A stretch of 64,000 nt of DNA from NCBI GenBank assembly GCA_003254925.1, contig QANZ01032720.1, positions 80,904 to 144,903 on the forward strand, in the 5' to 3' direction. The notes below the pieces were generated by a model that was not told the origin of the DNA, ran no database searches, and was given only the letters and a program-made list of their open reading frames with translations. The translations under genes were made by a program, and so were the position numbers. This document shows positions 22,837-34,684 of this stretch, piece after piece. Every line of letters begins with the position of its first letter. Positions within the stretch are counted from its first letter, which is position 1. Source of the stretch: Chamaecrista fasciculata. Its lineage: Eukaryota; Streptophyta; Magnoliopsida; Fabales; Fabaceae.

Positions 22837-25800
22837 TTAGTCCTTTTCCAGCCTTTCAATGTACTTATCATAGAATTGTCCTGCACGTTCAAGATCTCCA
22901 AGCTCTGTATAACAATCAGCAATTGCTCCATAAGCTTCTGTATTGCCAGATTCCTCTCCTTCTCTCAAAGAGATGTCCAAAACCAAGGAGTGGTATTTAA
23001 TAGCTTCTCGGTACCTTCCCTGCCTTTGCAGTGAGGCTCCTGTAATATGCAATTTTAGTCATTATGTATTCTATGAATCAATAGCCTACAACAATTTTAC
23101 AAAACTAGTTCAGTCATAGAGAGAGATATAAATATGTCAGAGGTGGATATCAGAAAATAGGAGTAAACTATCAATTTAGTCCTTGAATTATATGGGTCTT
23201 GTTAGTTTAGTCCATAAATTTTTGAAATGATTGATTTAGTCTCAAAAAATTTCATGACTCGTTGTTTGGGATTGAGTTATATAATGAGGTGTTCATAGAA
23301 GGACTAATTTTGTAACGAGTCATGAAATTTTGGAGACTAAATCAAGCACTTATGAAAATCAAGGACTAAACTGACAACACCCATATAATATAGGGACTAA
23401 AATATTAGTTTTCTCTAGTAAAGATGGTGCTTGATTCGTTTACTTCTCATGGTCTAATTGGTTGATGATAGTAAGAAAATGTTCAGATTTTCATATAAAT
23501 AATAATAATAATTTACAAGCTAATGGATATATGCGGGAGTCTCTCAGAGAGGACAAAACATAATTGTAAGATATTTACCATCAAATTCTCTAATAAAAAC
23601 CTCATGCGTTTTTTTTGTTTTCCTTTTTAGAACATAGCATCACATGATTGGTTGTTTTAAATGAAATTTCTAAAATATTTTGCTTTTACAAAGAAATTTG
23701 GTAACAATTAACAAACACTTTAAAAAAACCTTTTAACAAATTTCTCTCTCACAATTTGAGGCATGTAGGAAAGAAAAAACCCAAAAGAGTTAACTATTGC
23801 TTTCATACATGAAAAGGGTTAACTTCTTAATGTGGTCCTCCAAAGTGTAACCTCCTAAATTTATTAGGCTTCCAATAACTGTTCCCAATCAATTTCATCC
23901 ATCCATTTGTTAAAATCACAAAGTTGAGTTTTCAATATAATCCTCCAGAAGAATGAAAATGATCGCAGGAAATTATTGAGTGCCAGAGGCCAATGTGAGA
24001 GCCTTAGATCTTGTAGGACCAAATTGAATAGTTAGTCTTCACTGAGGGATGAAGATAGAAATTTTTTCAATGGAAGAAGAAGAGGCGCAAAGGAATGACA
24101 ACTAACCTAACCCTCTAGCAGCTTTTTTCTCTTCAATTGGATCCTTCAAACTCTGAGCAAGCTCAAATGCAGTCTTAAACTCCATGAATGCTTTATCCGG
24201 TTCTTGATTCCTTAGAAAGTTCTTACCATTCTTCAGTTTAGAAATTAGCTCATGCTTCCTTGGATCAACTATAACTTCACTCTCAGATATCCTACTACCA
24301 CCAACGGGAGCATAACTCAAGTTAGGAGCATAGGACTCAACTTTGGCTTGCCTCCTTAAGGCTGCATTGATCTGGCGTAGTTGATCGTTCACCCGCTTTA
24401 GTTCTCCTTTCCTTTGCCGAGCAAGCAACCCTGCCATACAGTCAATAATCAAAAGGGCTGAAGTTAGGCAAAGTTCCTTATATGATACATGGCAAAAATT
24501 TTGTGCATGAGCAATCATAGTAGGGAGAGAATATTAAACACACTTTTGTGCATGACCAATCATAGAAAAAAGAGAATATAAATCAAGTTTATAATTGGAA
24601 AAATCTGATAGTAAAAATATAGGAAACCATACTTAAGTTTTTTCCAAATTGAAAACAAGGATAAAACTTCACATATCTTCAAGTGAAATCATCAAACACA
24701 GCTTAACTACACTTTACACGGAGCATAATTAAATATGACTCTAGGTAAAAAAAAAAATCTGGTATTGAAGGACATTATTGATATTTGCTTCCTCTATAAT
24801 TTTATTATTTCTTTCGATTCAAGCTTCTGTCATAGTAAGATTTTTGTTTTCCTCGGATATCTCAAGCACCGATTTTTGGAAACACTTAGGAAGCAAGCAC
24901 TGTTTTTGGAAACACTTAGGAAGCAAACACTCTGTCCGTTCATTGGCATTTCAAAAATCACATAGTCACAATTCTTTTGCACAGGCTTCAAGAGTTCACA
25001 TATCTCAAACCAGACATTTAAAGAGATCTATAGTTCTATACTATATTAAGTAATTTCCTTTCCCTTTTAAGGTATCATGAACTAAATCAGCAGATAAAAA
25101 CCATTCGACAAACATAGCTGCAACAGTAAAAGGTTTAAGCTAAGCACTTTCAGGAAGGAACATCCATAAGATAGAAGAATGAACCTCATACTACCTTACC
25201 TCCAACAGTGGCGCCAATTAGGGATACTGCTAGCAACAAAGGCATGTTGAAAAGAGAATTATCTGCCTCACATGTTTCAGCTAAAGCTTTACAAGGGGTA
25301 GAGAACATCAAAACATTGCTGGTGAGAAGTATCAGAGAAGGGAACCCTGGCTTCGTGTCTTCCTAACAACGAAAACATATTCAATCAGATGACAAAACAA
25401 TGACTTGCAAAGGGGAATCTTGAACATAATAAGAGACAGAAATTTCAGTAGGTAAACTAAATAGGTTAAAATGCATAAAACTCCCCTGAACTTTAGTCAT
25501 TGTGCAAAAAGTCCCTTAAACTTTGAATAGTGATTTTGAGCAAATAACTCATTTTGTTAAAATTTTCATTGAAAAAATAAATAATTGTTTATTTTTTAGC
25601 TACTATCAATTACAACGATAGTTACTTTTTAATTTTAGGTCAATGTAAAATACAACAATCATAAAATTATATAAAAAAATGACTTTCTGAATGAAAACCT
25701 TCACAAACGGGTCTTTTGTATAAAATCAAAAGCTCAGGGGACCTTTTGTCATTTTTCAAAGTTCAAGGGGAATTTTTGCACAATGACTAAAGTTCAGAAA

Positions 25801-27192
25801 ATTTTGTGCATTTTAGACAACTAAATATAGAGCAGAAAGAGCCTGTTTCCTTAAGTAGATTACATTACCAACTAATGAATTGCCTCAGTAACATTATCAA
25901 CTAAGCATTCAAATAACAACTGTGAATCCACAGAATACAATAAGAAAAGAGGAATCAGGAAGGATGGATATTCATTCACAACATTTGGAAGTCAGATCTA
26001 TTGATATACAAAACTGCATCCATGGATGAATTTTTATTTTTTTTCCTTTTTCCCTCAAAGCAGGATTTTAGAAAAGGGATCATAATATGACACACTACAC
26101 AACAAATTTCTTTTTAAACAAAAAAAAGTAGTAACAAAATAGCAGATTGTAGCAGAAAACATTTAATTATAGGAATAATAACAGGTAAGCTGTAACTCAC
26201 CATCATACCTGACAGTTTGAGCGGAGCAGCACACTTTGAATTTCAGAAGGCAGACGAAATGTATCTTTAAAGAATGGCACAAACTTTTCCACATTGAGCG
26301 AAAGACAAGCTAGTTTTCCTAATTCCATCGAGAAGTATAATTTTATGTTAGTAACTTGTAGTTTCCAATGTTGATCAACAATTCAAAAAATTAAATTTCA
26401 CTTAAAGAATTAAGAGCAAACATTCAACTTGGTCCTGAAAGATTCTAGCTTACATACTTTAGTCTTTGAAAGTTGACAATGCAATTTAGTCAATCATTTT
26501 TGAAGACGCCTGAGGTGGTTTGGGCATGAATAACCCGCTACGCAGAGTTTACCAAATGGTTAAAAATCCTATAATTCGGGGAAGGGAAAGACAAAGAAAA
26601 CTATCCATGAAACTATCCGAAAAGATTTATCTATCAATAACCTAACTGTTAACATGTGCAAGGATAGTACACGTTGGCGTCAGTTGAGCTATATAGCCAA
26701 CTATACCTAGTAGGAAAAGGACAGCTTGTAGGGGAAAGGACTAAGTCTAAAATATATTAGTTTAAACTAGAATCTTAAAGGTTGAGTATCGTAGACCAAT
26801 TTATATGTTTAATCAAGAATAAACAAATGGGGTAACAACTAAAAACAACGATTTCCATTTAATTTCTCTTTCAAATTGCTGACTACTTGGATAAACAGTA
26901 ATGAGGAATAATGAGTTCCACCAAGAAAAGAAACAAAGTATAAATCTAATGCAAACTGAAGAAGCTCGAGCTCATTATCGAAACTTGAGAAATGGCACTG
27001 AGAAAGCGAATAAAGTTCAGTTCATGCATAGTCTAAAAATGCTATTTAAGATGCAAAGAAGTGATTGGGTATATATGTTGGCGAATACTAACCAGGAAGT
27101 TTGTAGTGGTGGCCGGAAAATGGATCGAGCTGAGGAGGTTGCCGGAGGCGAGGGCGCGTGAGGAAGCACGCGCAGTGGAACACCACCGCCAT
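22837..27192 (-). CDS. FLU: FLU, chloroplast TPR regulator of tetrapyrrole synthesis
   Basis: A plastid membrane protein that binds glutamyl-tRNA reductase and shuts down 5-aminolevulinate formation in the dark. Five exons on the minus strand: 27,192-27,093; 26,318-26,209; 25,362-25,200; 24,430-24,107; 23,039-22,837. They give 299 residues (Arabidopsis FLU is about 316). The N-terminus MAVVFHCACFLTRPRLRQ is basic and hydroxyl-containing, fitting a transit peptide. A hydrophobic segment, MPLLLAVSLIGATVGGLLA (about 110-128), is the membrane anchor. A charged coiled-coil RQRKGELKRVNDQLRQINAA follows. From about 185 to the end are TPR-type helices, including EKKAARGLGASLQRQGRYRE and YGAIADCYTELGDLERAGQF. 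All exon joins keep frame with GT-AG sites. The least certain point is the exon 2 acceptor. Introns carry a LINE scrap, a foldback MITE and a small tandem repeat. Confidence 0.93.
23161..23415. mobile_element. Foldback MITE in FLU intron 4, ~255 bp
   Basis: The left arm GAGTAAACTATCAATTTAGT pairs with the inverted right arm (ACTAAAATATTAGTTTTCTC). The arms repeat GGACTAAA and TTTAGTCC units. No clear target duplication. It is related to the element in the JAZ Jas intron. Confidence 0.6.
24874..24931. repeat. Short tandem duplication (30-bp unit, two copies) in FLU intron 3
   Basis: The unit TTTTTGGAAACACTTAGGAA plus GCAAGCACTG is repeated head to tail with one change. It lies in an intron and has no predicted effect on the protein. 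Confidence 0.8.
25464..25818. mobile_element. Mutator-like foldback MITE in FLU intron 2, 355 bp
   Basis: Ends GGTTAAAATGCATAAAACTC and TTTTGTGCATTTTAGAC are inverted. Exact 9-bp direct repeats AACTAAATA flank it (25,455-25,463 and 25,819-25,827). Arms contain 'CCCCTGAACTTTAGTCATTG' and its inverse. No ORF. It is related to 56,686-57,031. Confidence 0.85.
26505..26745 (+). mobile_element. RTE-type LINE scrap in FLU intron 1
   Basis: The plus strand encodes pieces such as LRWFGHE near 26,513 and then GKGKTKKTIHETIRKDLS. These match the end of plant RTE-clade LINE ORFs, which typically read RWFGHV followed by RGRPKKTW-IRKD. The frame is broken and both ends are eroded. Confidence 0.6.
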
Positions 27193-28670
27193 TGTTGTGT
27201 GCTGTAAGGAGTAAAGGATAGGCGTTGGATAAGAAAGATTACATTATATTTCATATTTCTCATCCCAAACAATATTTATATTTGATAAACATAAACATTC
27301 TTTTTCTTTGGATAAATAATTTTAATAATTTCCACTATCTTTCTTCTTTCTTTCTTTCTTTCTTCTTTTTTTCTTTACCGAAAACAAATTTTGGCCAAAA
27401 AAAAAAACTATAACTATTATTATTATTATTTTGGTTGTATACTTGAACATGAGTTTTACAATTTTTTTAAGAACCAAATGTTATCTTTTATATGTCAATA
27501 ACAAGAAATTAATTTTTTATTTTTTGGTCCTCAACTCATTTTTTATGTTTGATTTAAGTTTCATTGTCTTAAATAAATAAAAAACAATTCGTCAAGAATA
27601 ATTTATAAATTCTCTTTTGATAAAAAGAATTTAAGTGAGTTAAATCTCAGGGGCTTACTAAAGCTAGAGCAGGTCTTTAGGCTCTATGAATGGTTATAGA
27701 GGTACTTACATATCGCCTATTAATAAGATTCTTATATCGGCAGTGACAATCGAAGTCACGACCTTGTGAGAATGTGAGTTATGAGTCGGCTTCTTTATAA
27801 TTATGAACTCATTATAATCTGATTTAAAATTAGAGAAATATGATCAAATTCACTTATTTGATTATGAAACGAACGATTTACTTTCTGAACTTAATTTGAC
27901 ATTGTTTGATGACAATCTTAACTACATAAAAGAAACCCAAAAAAAAAATGATAAATCGATAACTCTACACTCATCATATTTGAATTTAGAATAAACATTA
28001 TTTGACCATATTCATTGATTTAGGACTAAAATGAATCAATATAAGAACATATAACATTAATTTGAATATTTTAAAAACTAAAAGACCAAAATAAACCTTG
28101 AAACAAAAATATAGAATCAATTTTGATTTCACCAAAATTAATCCTTAAGTAACAATTTGACCTATGAAAGATCACCAAACTGATAACTTGATCTCTAAAA
28201 GATTGAAACATTCAGTTTAGTCTCTAAAAAATCAAAACGGTATACTAATTAATCCTTTTTAAGGAATAAAACGTAGACCGTTTTGATTTTTCAAGGACTA
28301 AAAAGTAGTATGTTTTGATCTTTTAGGGACCAAATTGTTATTTAGGTAATCTTTTAGGTATCAAATTACTAGTTTACTCACAAATCCTTCATGTGACTAT
28401 TATTATTATCAACGACTACCGAACATAACCTAACGGCCCAACCTAATGAATTATTTATATTATCGTATATATTAATAATAAAATAAAAATGGTCAAGAAC
28501 AAAACGTCACTTTATCCGGGATCTGATTTTCATTATCTTTATGTTATTATATTATATGTCCAGACTTCACTTAGTGAGAGCCTCATGCATTGAGCTGCCC
28601 TTTATACCAAAGTGGGTTTTTGTAGAGTATACAGTTTAGACTTAGGCAAGTATAGTGTTTTAGCATAAGT
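27193..28670. other. Intergenic: FLU upstream region and old repeats
   Basis: The first few hundred bases are the likely FLU 5' UTR and promoter read in reverse. They include a (TTTC)n pyrimidine microsatellite at about 27,342-27,370. At about 28,080-28,390 there is an old foldback-like stretch, with TTGGTC and GACCAA units on both sides. No gene was recognised. Confidence 0.4.
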
Positions 28671-28875
28671 CTGTTATGATAGTTATGTTAGTTATGTTTG
28701 TTAGTCACTGAGTATCTGTTCTCTTCTTGTAAACTTGTCCTCTATATATAGGATTACTTGTATCATTCATCAATAAAAAGTTTGATTCATTTTCCACTAT
28801 CAAATATATATGTGTTATTGTTCAGTTTTGCCTCTACCAACCAAGTATTTTCTCTACACACTGTCCATTTCGAAC
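28671..28875 (+). mobile_element. Possible solo LTR, Copia-like (fossil)
   Basis: The stretch looks like a plant retrotransposon LTR: a TGTTATGATAGTTATGTTAG start, a CTATATATA box near 28,741, then ATCAATAAAAAG and a pyrimidine-rich end. No internal domain or second copy is in the window and no flanking duplication is clear. It lies just upstream of the NUP107 remnant, where the missing first exon would be. Confidence 0.3.
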
Positions 28876-31068
28876 TTGAAACATCGTGTGTAAGGAATCC
28901 AACTATCTATCAACTGTGTTTGACCTCGTTAGTTGTTGTATTCTTGGGTGGATGTAGGCTACATTAGCCGAACCACGTCAATTGTTTGTGTTCATCTCTT
29001 CTTCTCTATATTCCGCGTTTCTCTTTACTTTGTTTTATCTTTGAACAGTTGTTGGGAGATCTCTGAAATCCTAACAGGGAGGAATGTCAATTGCTTTTTG
29101 CTCCATTTAAAAATTGACTTATGTAAGAGAAAGACTGCTTTTTGATCTTTTCAATTCTTCCAACTTGCATTTTCTTGAATATCATTTACTGTACTGTAAG
29201 AATCATGTTAGCGTTTTATAAATTTCTCTGTCAACTTTCTAGTACTACATATCTACAACGCAATTTTTTGCAGGAAGAGACACTCAACATCAGGCAGTTC
29301 AATCCAACAAGAAAACGCTGCTTCTAAGGAAGCTGGACTGTTGTATGATGGCCAAAGTATTCACAGTCCTACAAATGAAGCACTTCTTCTTGAAAATATC
29401 AAACAAGAGGCCGAGAGTCTCGAAGCTGTAGAAAGGCCTAACTCTCCCCAAAAGAGCTCTCATAAGGAGAGGGTTGCCCCATTAACTAAGCGATGTGAGA
29501 CTTCAACAGAAGCTGATCATTCAGAAGTTATTCCTCCAAAGACACAATATTCCTCAAGAAAGAGGTTCTCTGTTGATACTCATGGAGTCTCTGTGGTGGG
29601 TGCTGGTTTTGGCTTTATACGCCACTCGCTGAAGGCTTGTAAGCAAGAGGATGATTCATTGGAAGATGGTGCAGAAACATTCTTTACTTTATTTGCATCA
29701 CTGCTTGATTCTGCTCTTCAAGGTACTGCAAGTATATTCATCTATATATTTAACACAATACTAACTTCGACCTTTCTCTAATAATTTTTTCTTAAATCTA
29801 ATTACAAAGGGTTTATTTGAAGCTTTAAATTTCCCATCCTCGTGTTTATTTATTTTAAAGTAGCTAGAGCATAATGGTAGGATCTTCTGCTCTTTCACCC
29901 TACCCACCTTTCTGACTGAAGGAAAAGGGATAAAAATTTCATATTTTCTTGAGCATCATTGTGGTCCCATTTCAGAAGAAGGGTAAGATTTTTTTTTTCT
30001 TTAATTTAATTTTTGGGTGAATTTTTTTACAGGGTTGATGTCTATTCCAGATCTGATACTAAGGTTTGAGACAGAATGCCGAAAGGTTTCAGAATCTATC
30101 AGGTTCATGTGCAATCAGGCTTAGTTGACTCCTTTCATATTTGTCAATGATATAAAATGTGTAAAGACAAAACACGGTGTTAATTGATCGATATAGCTGA
30201 CCCCAACACGTCAAGTATTATGTCTCTGTTCTTAGCGGAATACTAATCTTAGTTGAAGTGGGGAGAAAACTAACTAACCAGCAAAGAAATTCAGATCATG
30301 AAGTCGAGGACTTTGTCTGTTCGGAGATTTAATTTGGCCAATTTGGGGTTAGTATTGATCATTTGTTTGAAATGATCTTGTTTTGTAGATCAGCTTTACC
30401 AAGTTAACTTTGAATGTATAAGTCTCTTACATATATTATATTTATGACTCTACTTTGCTTACAATTGTATTTTGCAGGTGAATGTCTCTATATCATCGAG
30501 GGATAACTATTGCATCGAGATTGTTCTTCGTTGCTTAGCTGTAGCAGGTGATGGACTTGGGACACATGAACTTAATGATGGCGGTATTCTTGGCAGCATT
30601 ATGGTCGCTGGCTTCAAAGGTAGTAGTGATACACTTGAATGTCATTCTATTCTATTGATGTTCAGTTATGAATTTTAATGTTTAACTAATGTTATGTTGT
30701 TTGGCAGTTTTATTTCTCTTATGTTGTGATTGTTTATGGCCTCCATGGTTGTTTGAAGGGAATATCCACTTTTGATATACTTAGATTGGACTTTATAAAA
30801 ATGGAGAATTCAAATTAGCATCTTGGAAAGAAGTGATTTCTGATTCAAAGAAGTGGCATTGATGAAACTATTATTTAAAACTTTTGTCTTCCACAGAAGC
30901 TAGCTTATTTCAGGTGAGCTTCCTCGGTTCCAAGCCGGAGTTACGATGGAGATATCCCGATTGGATGCTTGGTATTCTGACAAAGATGGTTCTTTAGAGT
31001 GCCCAGCAACTTACATTGTGAAGGGTAACTCATTCTTCGTTGCATGCAAGTAAGCCCAATATCACAAA

Positions 31069-31463
31069 GGCAAAAGTACTCTTGGTACCCTCAAAGTATA
31101 TGGTTATTTTCAGTTGTATCCCCAAAGTTTTTGGTCAATTGTACCCCCAAAGTATGGGATCAGTTTCAATTATACCACAAAGTTTTTTTGAGTCAATTAT
31201 ACCCCCAATCTTTTCTTTTTTTGTATCAATTGTACCCCCAAATTGGGAGGTATTTGGGGTATATTTGACTCAAATGTAAAACATTGAGGGTATAATTGAC
31301 TTAAAAAATAACTTTGAGGGTATAACTGAAATTGATCACATACTTTGAATGTACAATTGACCCAAAAAAAAACTTTGAGGGTACGACTGAAAATGACTGT
31401 ATACTTTGAGGGTACCCATAGTACTTTTCCCTATTATACCAAAAAAAAAATAGTACTTTTGCC
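31069..31463. mobile_element. Mutator-like foldback MITE within the NUP107 remnant, 395 bp
   Basis: Ends GGCAAAAGTACT and AGTACTTTTGCC are perfect inverted repeats, between exact 9-bp direct repeats TATCACAAA (31,060-31,068 and 31,464-31,472). Arms contain serial units such as TTGTACCCCCAAAGT on the left and the inverse ACTTTGAGGGTA on the right. It occupies the place where a small NUP107 exon is missing. Confidence 0.85.
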
Positions 31464-31992
31464 TATCACAAAAATGAACTGATTTTCCTTTTCTGTTTAA
31501 TTTTTTGTGTAATATTGTCGTCTTGAATATCGGCACTTTGTCTCATATTCAGGTTTTAGTCTCTCTTGCCGGATCAGGTGTGATATCAGATTGTCATTAT
31601 AAGTTGATTGAGCTGGTTGGAAGCCCAGAAACCCACTTTCTTTACTTGTTTAGCCAACAACAGTTGCAGGCAAGTTATAGTTGCTTGTTCAAAACGTAAC
31701 ATACAAGAAGTTCCTTGAAATTCTTTGCATATTAGTCATTCTCTTTTCTGATTCATCCATAATTGAGGAAACAAAATGTACAGAGAGATGAAGATTTAAC
31801 ATACGTTTGAATATATCTGGTATAGTTAGTTGGAGATAGGATAGTTGAATTCAAAGAGGAGCTAAAAAATAAGAAGACAGTTAGGAGGAGTGAGTAAGGG
31901 TTAGCTCTTGGAATATTGGACTGATAATATTGTACCAAAATAAAAATATACCTTGTTGACTTCATTCTCCTAAGCTGCAATTATCATTATAT

Positions 31993-32265
31993 TCAAGAAT
32001 AATTGACGTCAACGAATCAGTCCCTGAATAATCAAAATATATAACTCAGTCCCTAAAATATTGTAATTGTCAACAATTTAGTCCTTAGTCAGATTTAGGG
32101 AGAAAAAAATATAAATTTAGGGGCCAAAAAGTATATAAGCATTTTAAATCTACGGACCAAATCGTTGACAATTGCGATATTTTAAGAACCAAATTGTATA
32201 TTTCGATTATTTAAGGACTGATTTGTTGACTCGTTATAAATCTAGAGATCAGATAGTAAATTTTC
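31993..32265. mobile_element. Foldback MITE in the last NUP107-remnant intron
   Basis: Inverted arms: AACGAATCAGTCCCTGAATA on the left and TATTTAAGGACTGATTTGTT (inverse-related) on the right. ACAATTTAGTCC and GACCAAATCGTTGACAATT units sit inside. Ends are approximate. Confidence 0.5.
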
Positions 32266-32544
32266 TCTTTTTTTTATGCCATATGAAAACAATATTTAAA
32301 AAACTAAGCTGATTGTCCAACGCAACACTGCATAAAATTTCACTCAAAAAATATGTATTTCATTGTGTTAAAGTATCTATATTTTCTCTTGTAGTTTATC
32401 TGTTGTTAGACTATTCAAGCTTCTTCGTTGATTATGAATCACTGTCTATTGTCTATATTTGATCTCTTTCTCTTATGTAGGAGTTTATGTTATTTGAAAG
32501 GGAATACTCAGTTTGCAAATTTCAGCTGGCCTAGGAATGACTAC

Positions 32545-32985
32545 TATCCTTTTTTGTTTGGATGGGGTGTCAATGAGGGAATGGAGAGGAGAGGAAGGGA
32601 TAAAAGGTAAAAAAATTATGTTTGGAAGTTATTTTTAGGGAAGAGTGGAGTGGATAACGAGGGACACTTGGCACCCCAAAATTCAATTTTTGCTGGCACC
32701 CCAATTTGGGGTGCCAAGGAAAGAGTGGACAATTTTATAATTTTTTAATGACAATTATATCCTTATACTAACCAAAATTAACATGTGTCCACTCCATTCC
32801 ATTCCATTACTAATAACTTCCAAACAAGATTAATAAGTGTCCATTCCTTTCCTCATTAAAAACTCCCAAACAACTTATCTACTGAGTCCATTAATATCCT
32901 CTTCTCTCCACTCTATTAGTGTCCATTAATGTCCTCTCCTCTCCATCATCACTAAAACTCCCAAACATAACCTAAATTTTAGAAG
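32545..32985. mobile_element. Foldback-like repeat with CCAAACA and TTGTTTGG arms
   Basis: TTTTTGTTTGGATGGGG and TATGTTTGGAAGTTA on the left are mirrored by AAAACTCCCAAACATAACCT on the right. The arms are rich in GGAGAGGAGAGG and CCTCTCCTCTCC. It contains a local palindrome with GGCACCCCAA and TTGGGGTGCC. This is likely a hAT- or PIF-like non-autonomous element; the family is not resolved. Confidence 0.45.
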
Positions 32986-33974
32986 GAGGAGGAGGAACAC
33001 TTCATAATTCTTTTTTCTTTTCTTTTTTAGTCATTTTCTTCTAGAATAAATATTATTAATTTTTATAGAGAAAACAGTTCATGTTGGTGAGATTGTCAAA
33101 TTTGTTCAGTAGAGTAGCCACATTTTGCAATTATATTCTTTAAATATAAAAATTTGTTGGACAAGCAGACAACTTAAATAAATTGTAAAGGCTTGTACTT
33201 TTCTATCTTATCAAGATACACATTTGAACTTAAGCAGATGAAGAAAAAAAGAAAGTCATAAAACTTGTAATATAATAAAGAAATAAATTTATGATTGTAA
33301 TGGCAATTATTAAATCTGATTACATCTTCAAAATATTCATATTTTATATTTTATAATATTTTTAAAGTATTAAAAATATTCATAAAATACGAGTACAGAT
33401 ATATATCTGATACGAATACGACCTCATTTTTTAAGTATCCGTACTTCCTAGGTGGGAACTAAACAACAAAACTAGACAATCTTCATGGACCATGGTGAAC
33501 AAAACAAAGATTTATAACTTGTGATTCTATTCCCTTTTCCATTCTGCACCATCTCATGCTTAACCAGCATAAACATCGCTTGTCCCATCTACCACATAAA
33601 ATAAAGCTAGTACTTTTAGTTCTATAACTTTTTTTGTTGTATTTTTTGTCTTATATTTTTTTCTCAAATCTCAAATTGGTGATGTGTTACACTTTTGGCC
33701 TCATATCTTTGGATCAAGTTGCAAAATTGATCTCTATCTTTGCAAAAGGTTCCACATTAATTGTGAGACTAACGAAAGAACTTTTTATAAAGATATGTGA
33801 TCAAATCTATAATAAAAAAATATATGAGACCGTATCATATAAGACTAATTCTGCACTTGACCAAAAGATACGAGATTAAAAGTCCAAAAAAAAAAGTTAC
33901 GAAATCAAATTGAGACATCAACAAAAGATACGAGACCAAAAATACACTTTGACATAAAATAAAATTTTTTTTTA
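32986..33974. other. Intergenic DNA with an old foldback stretch
   Basis: AT-rich, with no gene. From about 33,640 to 33,960 'TTGTCTTATATTTTTT' and 'AAAAGATACGAGACCAAAAA' form another weak inverted pair, probably an older element of the same general type. Confidence 0.4.
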
Positions 33975-34684
33975 GGGTAAATTACAAAATAGGGTCCTGT
34001 GGTTTGGCCCCGTTTCAGATAGGGTACATGTGGTTTGAAAAGTTTCAAATTGGGGCCTGAGGTTTACGCCGTTTGCAAAATGGGGTCTAGGTGGTTTTGG
34101 CTGTTAAAAATAACGGTGAACCTGACTTTTTTTTTTTTCTCAAATCATCTTCCTCTTATTTTAGTCCCTAGCTCACAAACTGCAGATAAGTCCAGAAACC
34201 TTCAAACTTCCTTCATTTTAGTCCCTAGCTCACAAAAAAAGTTTGCAAAATATTCTAGAACTCTTCCAAACGTTCCTATTTAGTCCCTACTCCATGAATA
34301 TTCCAGGAAAGGGACCAAAAAGGTGAAAAAAATGGAAGAAATAGAAAACGTAGGGACTAAACTGAAGAAACGTAGAAACTTTAACACCCGCCGGAAAACT
34401 CCACAATCTCGCCGGGAAACGGACGGAAATCGCCGGGTAACTCAAGAACTCACCAAGAAACTTCAATCCTCACTGAAACCTCACTCAAATCGCACTCAAA
34501 ATGCTCAAGAAAAGATTTTTTTTATGTTCTCATTTCTCTCTCTATGTTCGTCTCTCTAGTTTCTTCCTCTCTTTTCTGATCTTCGTCTGATTTTTTTTGT
34601 CTCCATGACATGTATGTATATATAGCAGAAGAAATCAGTCCTTGCCTCTAAAAAAAAATATCTCGTGACCCTCCTCCTCCATCA

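Larger units (their letters stand above)
29274..32534 (+). pseudogene. NUP107 remnant: N-terminal and C-terminal exons only
   Basis: The retained pieces match plant NUP107, the scaffold nucleoporin of the Y-complex. N-terminal exons 29,274-29,722 (KRHSTSGSS, then LLYDGQSIHSPTNEALLLEN, and later FFTLFASLLDSALQ) and 30,033-30,102 (GLMSIPDLILRFETECRKV). C-terminal exons 30,478-30,619 (VNVSISSRDNYCIEIVLRCL), 30,914-31,024 (GELPRFQAGVTMEISRLDAW), 31,553-31,669 (HFLYLFSQQQLQ) and 32,481-32,534 (EFMLFEREYSVCKFQLA then stop). Missing are exon 1, the entire alpha-solenoid middle (several hundred residues, lost between 30,102 and 30,478) and a small exon usually encoding CRRCCLPE. Retained exons have no internal stops and mostly good splice sites, so the loss looks recent. 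Introns show it is not a retrocopy. It cannot make a working nucleoporin. Confidence 0.85.
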
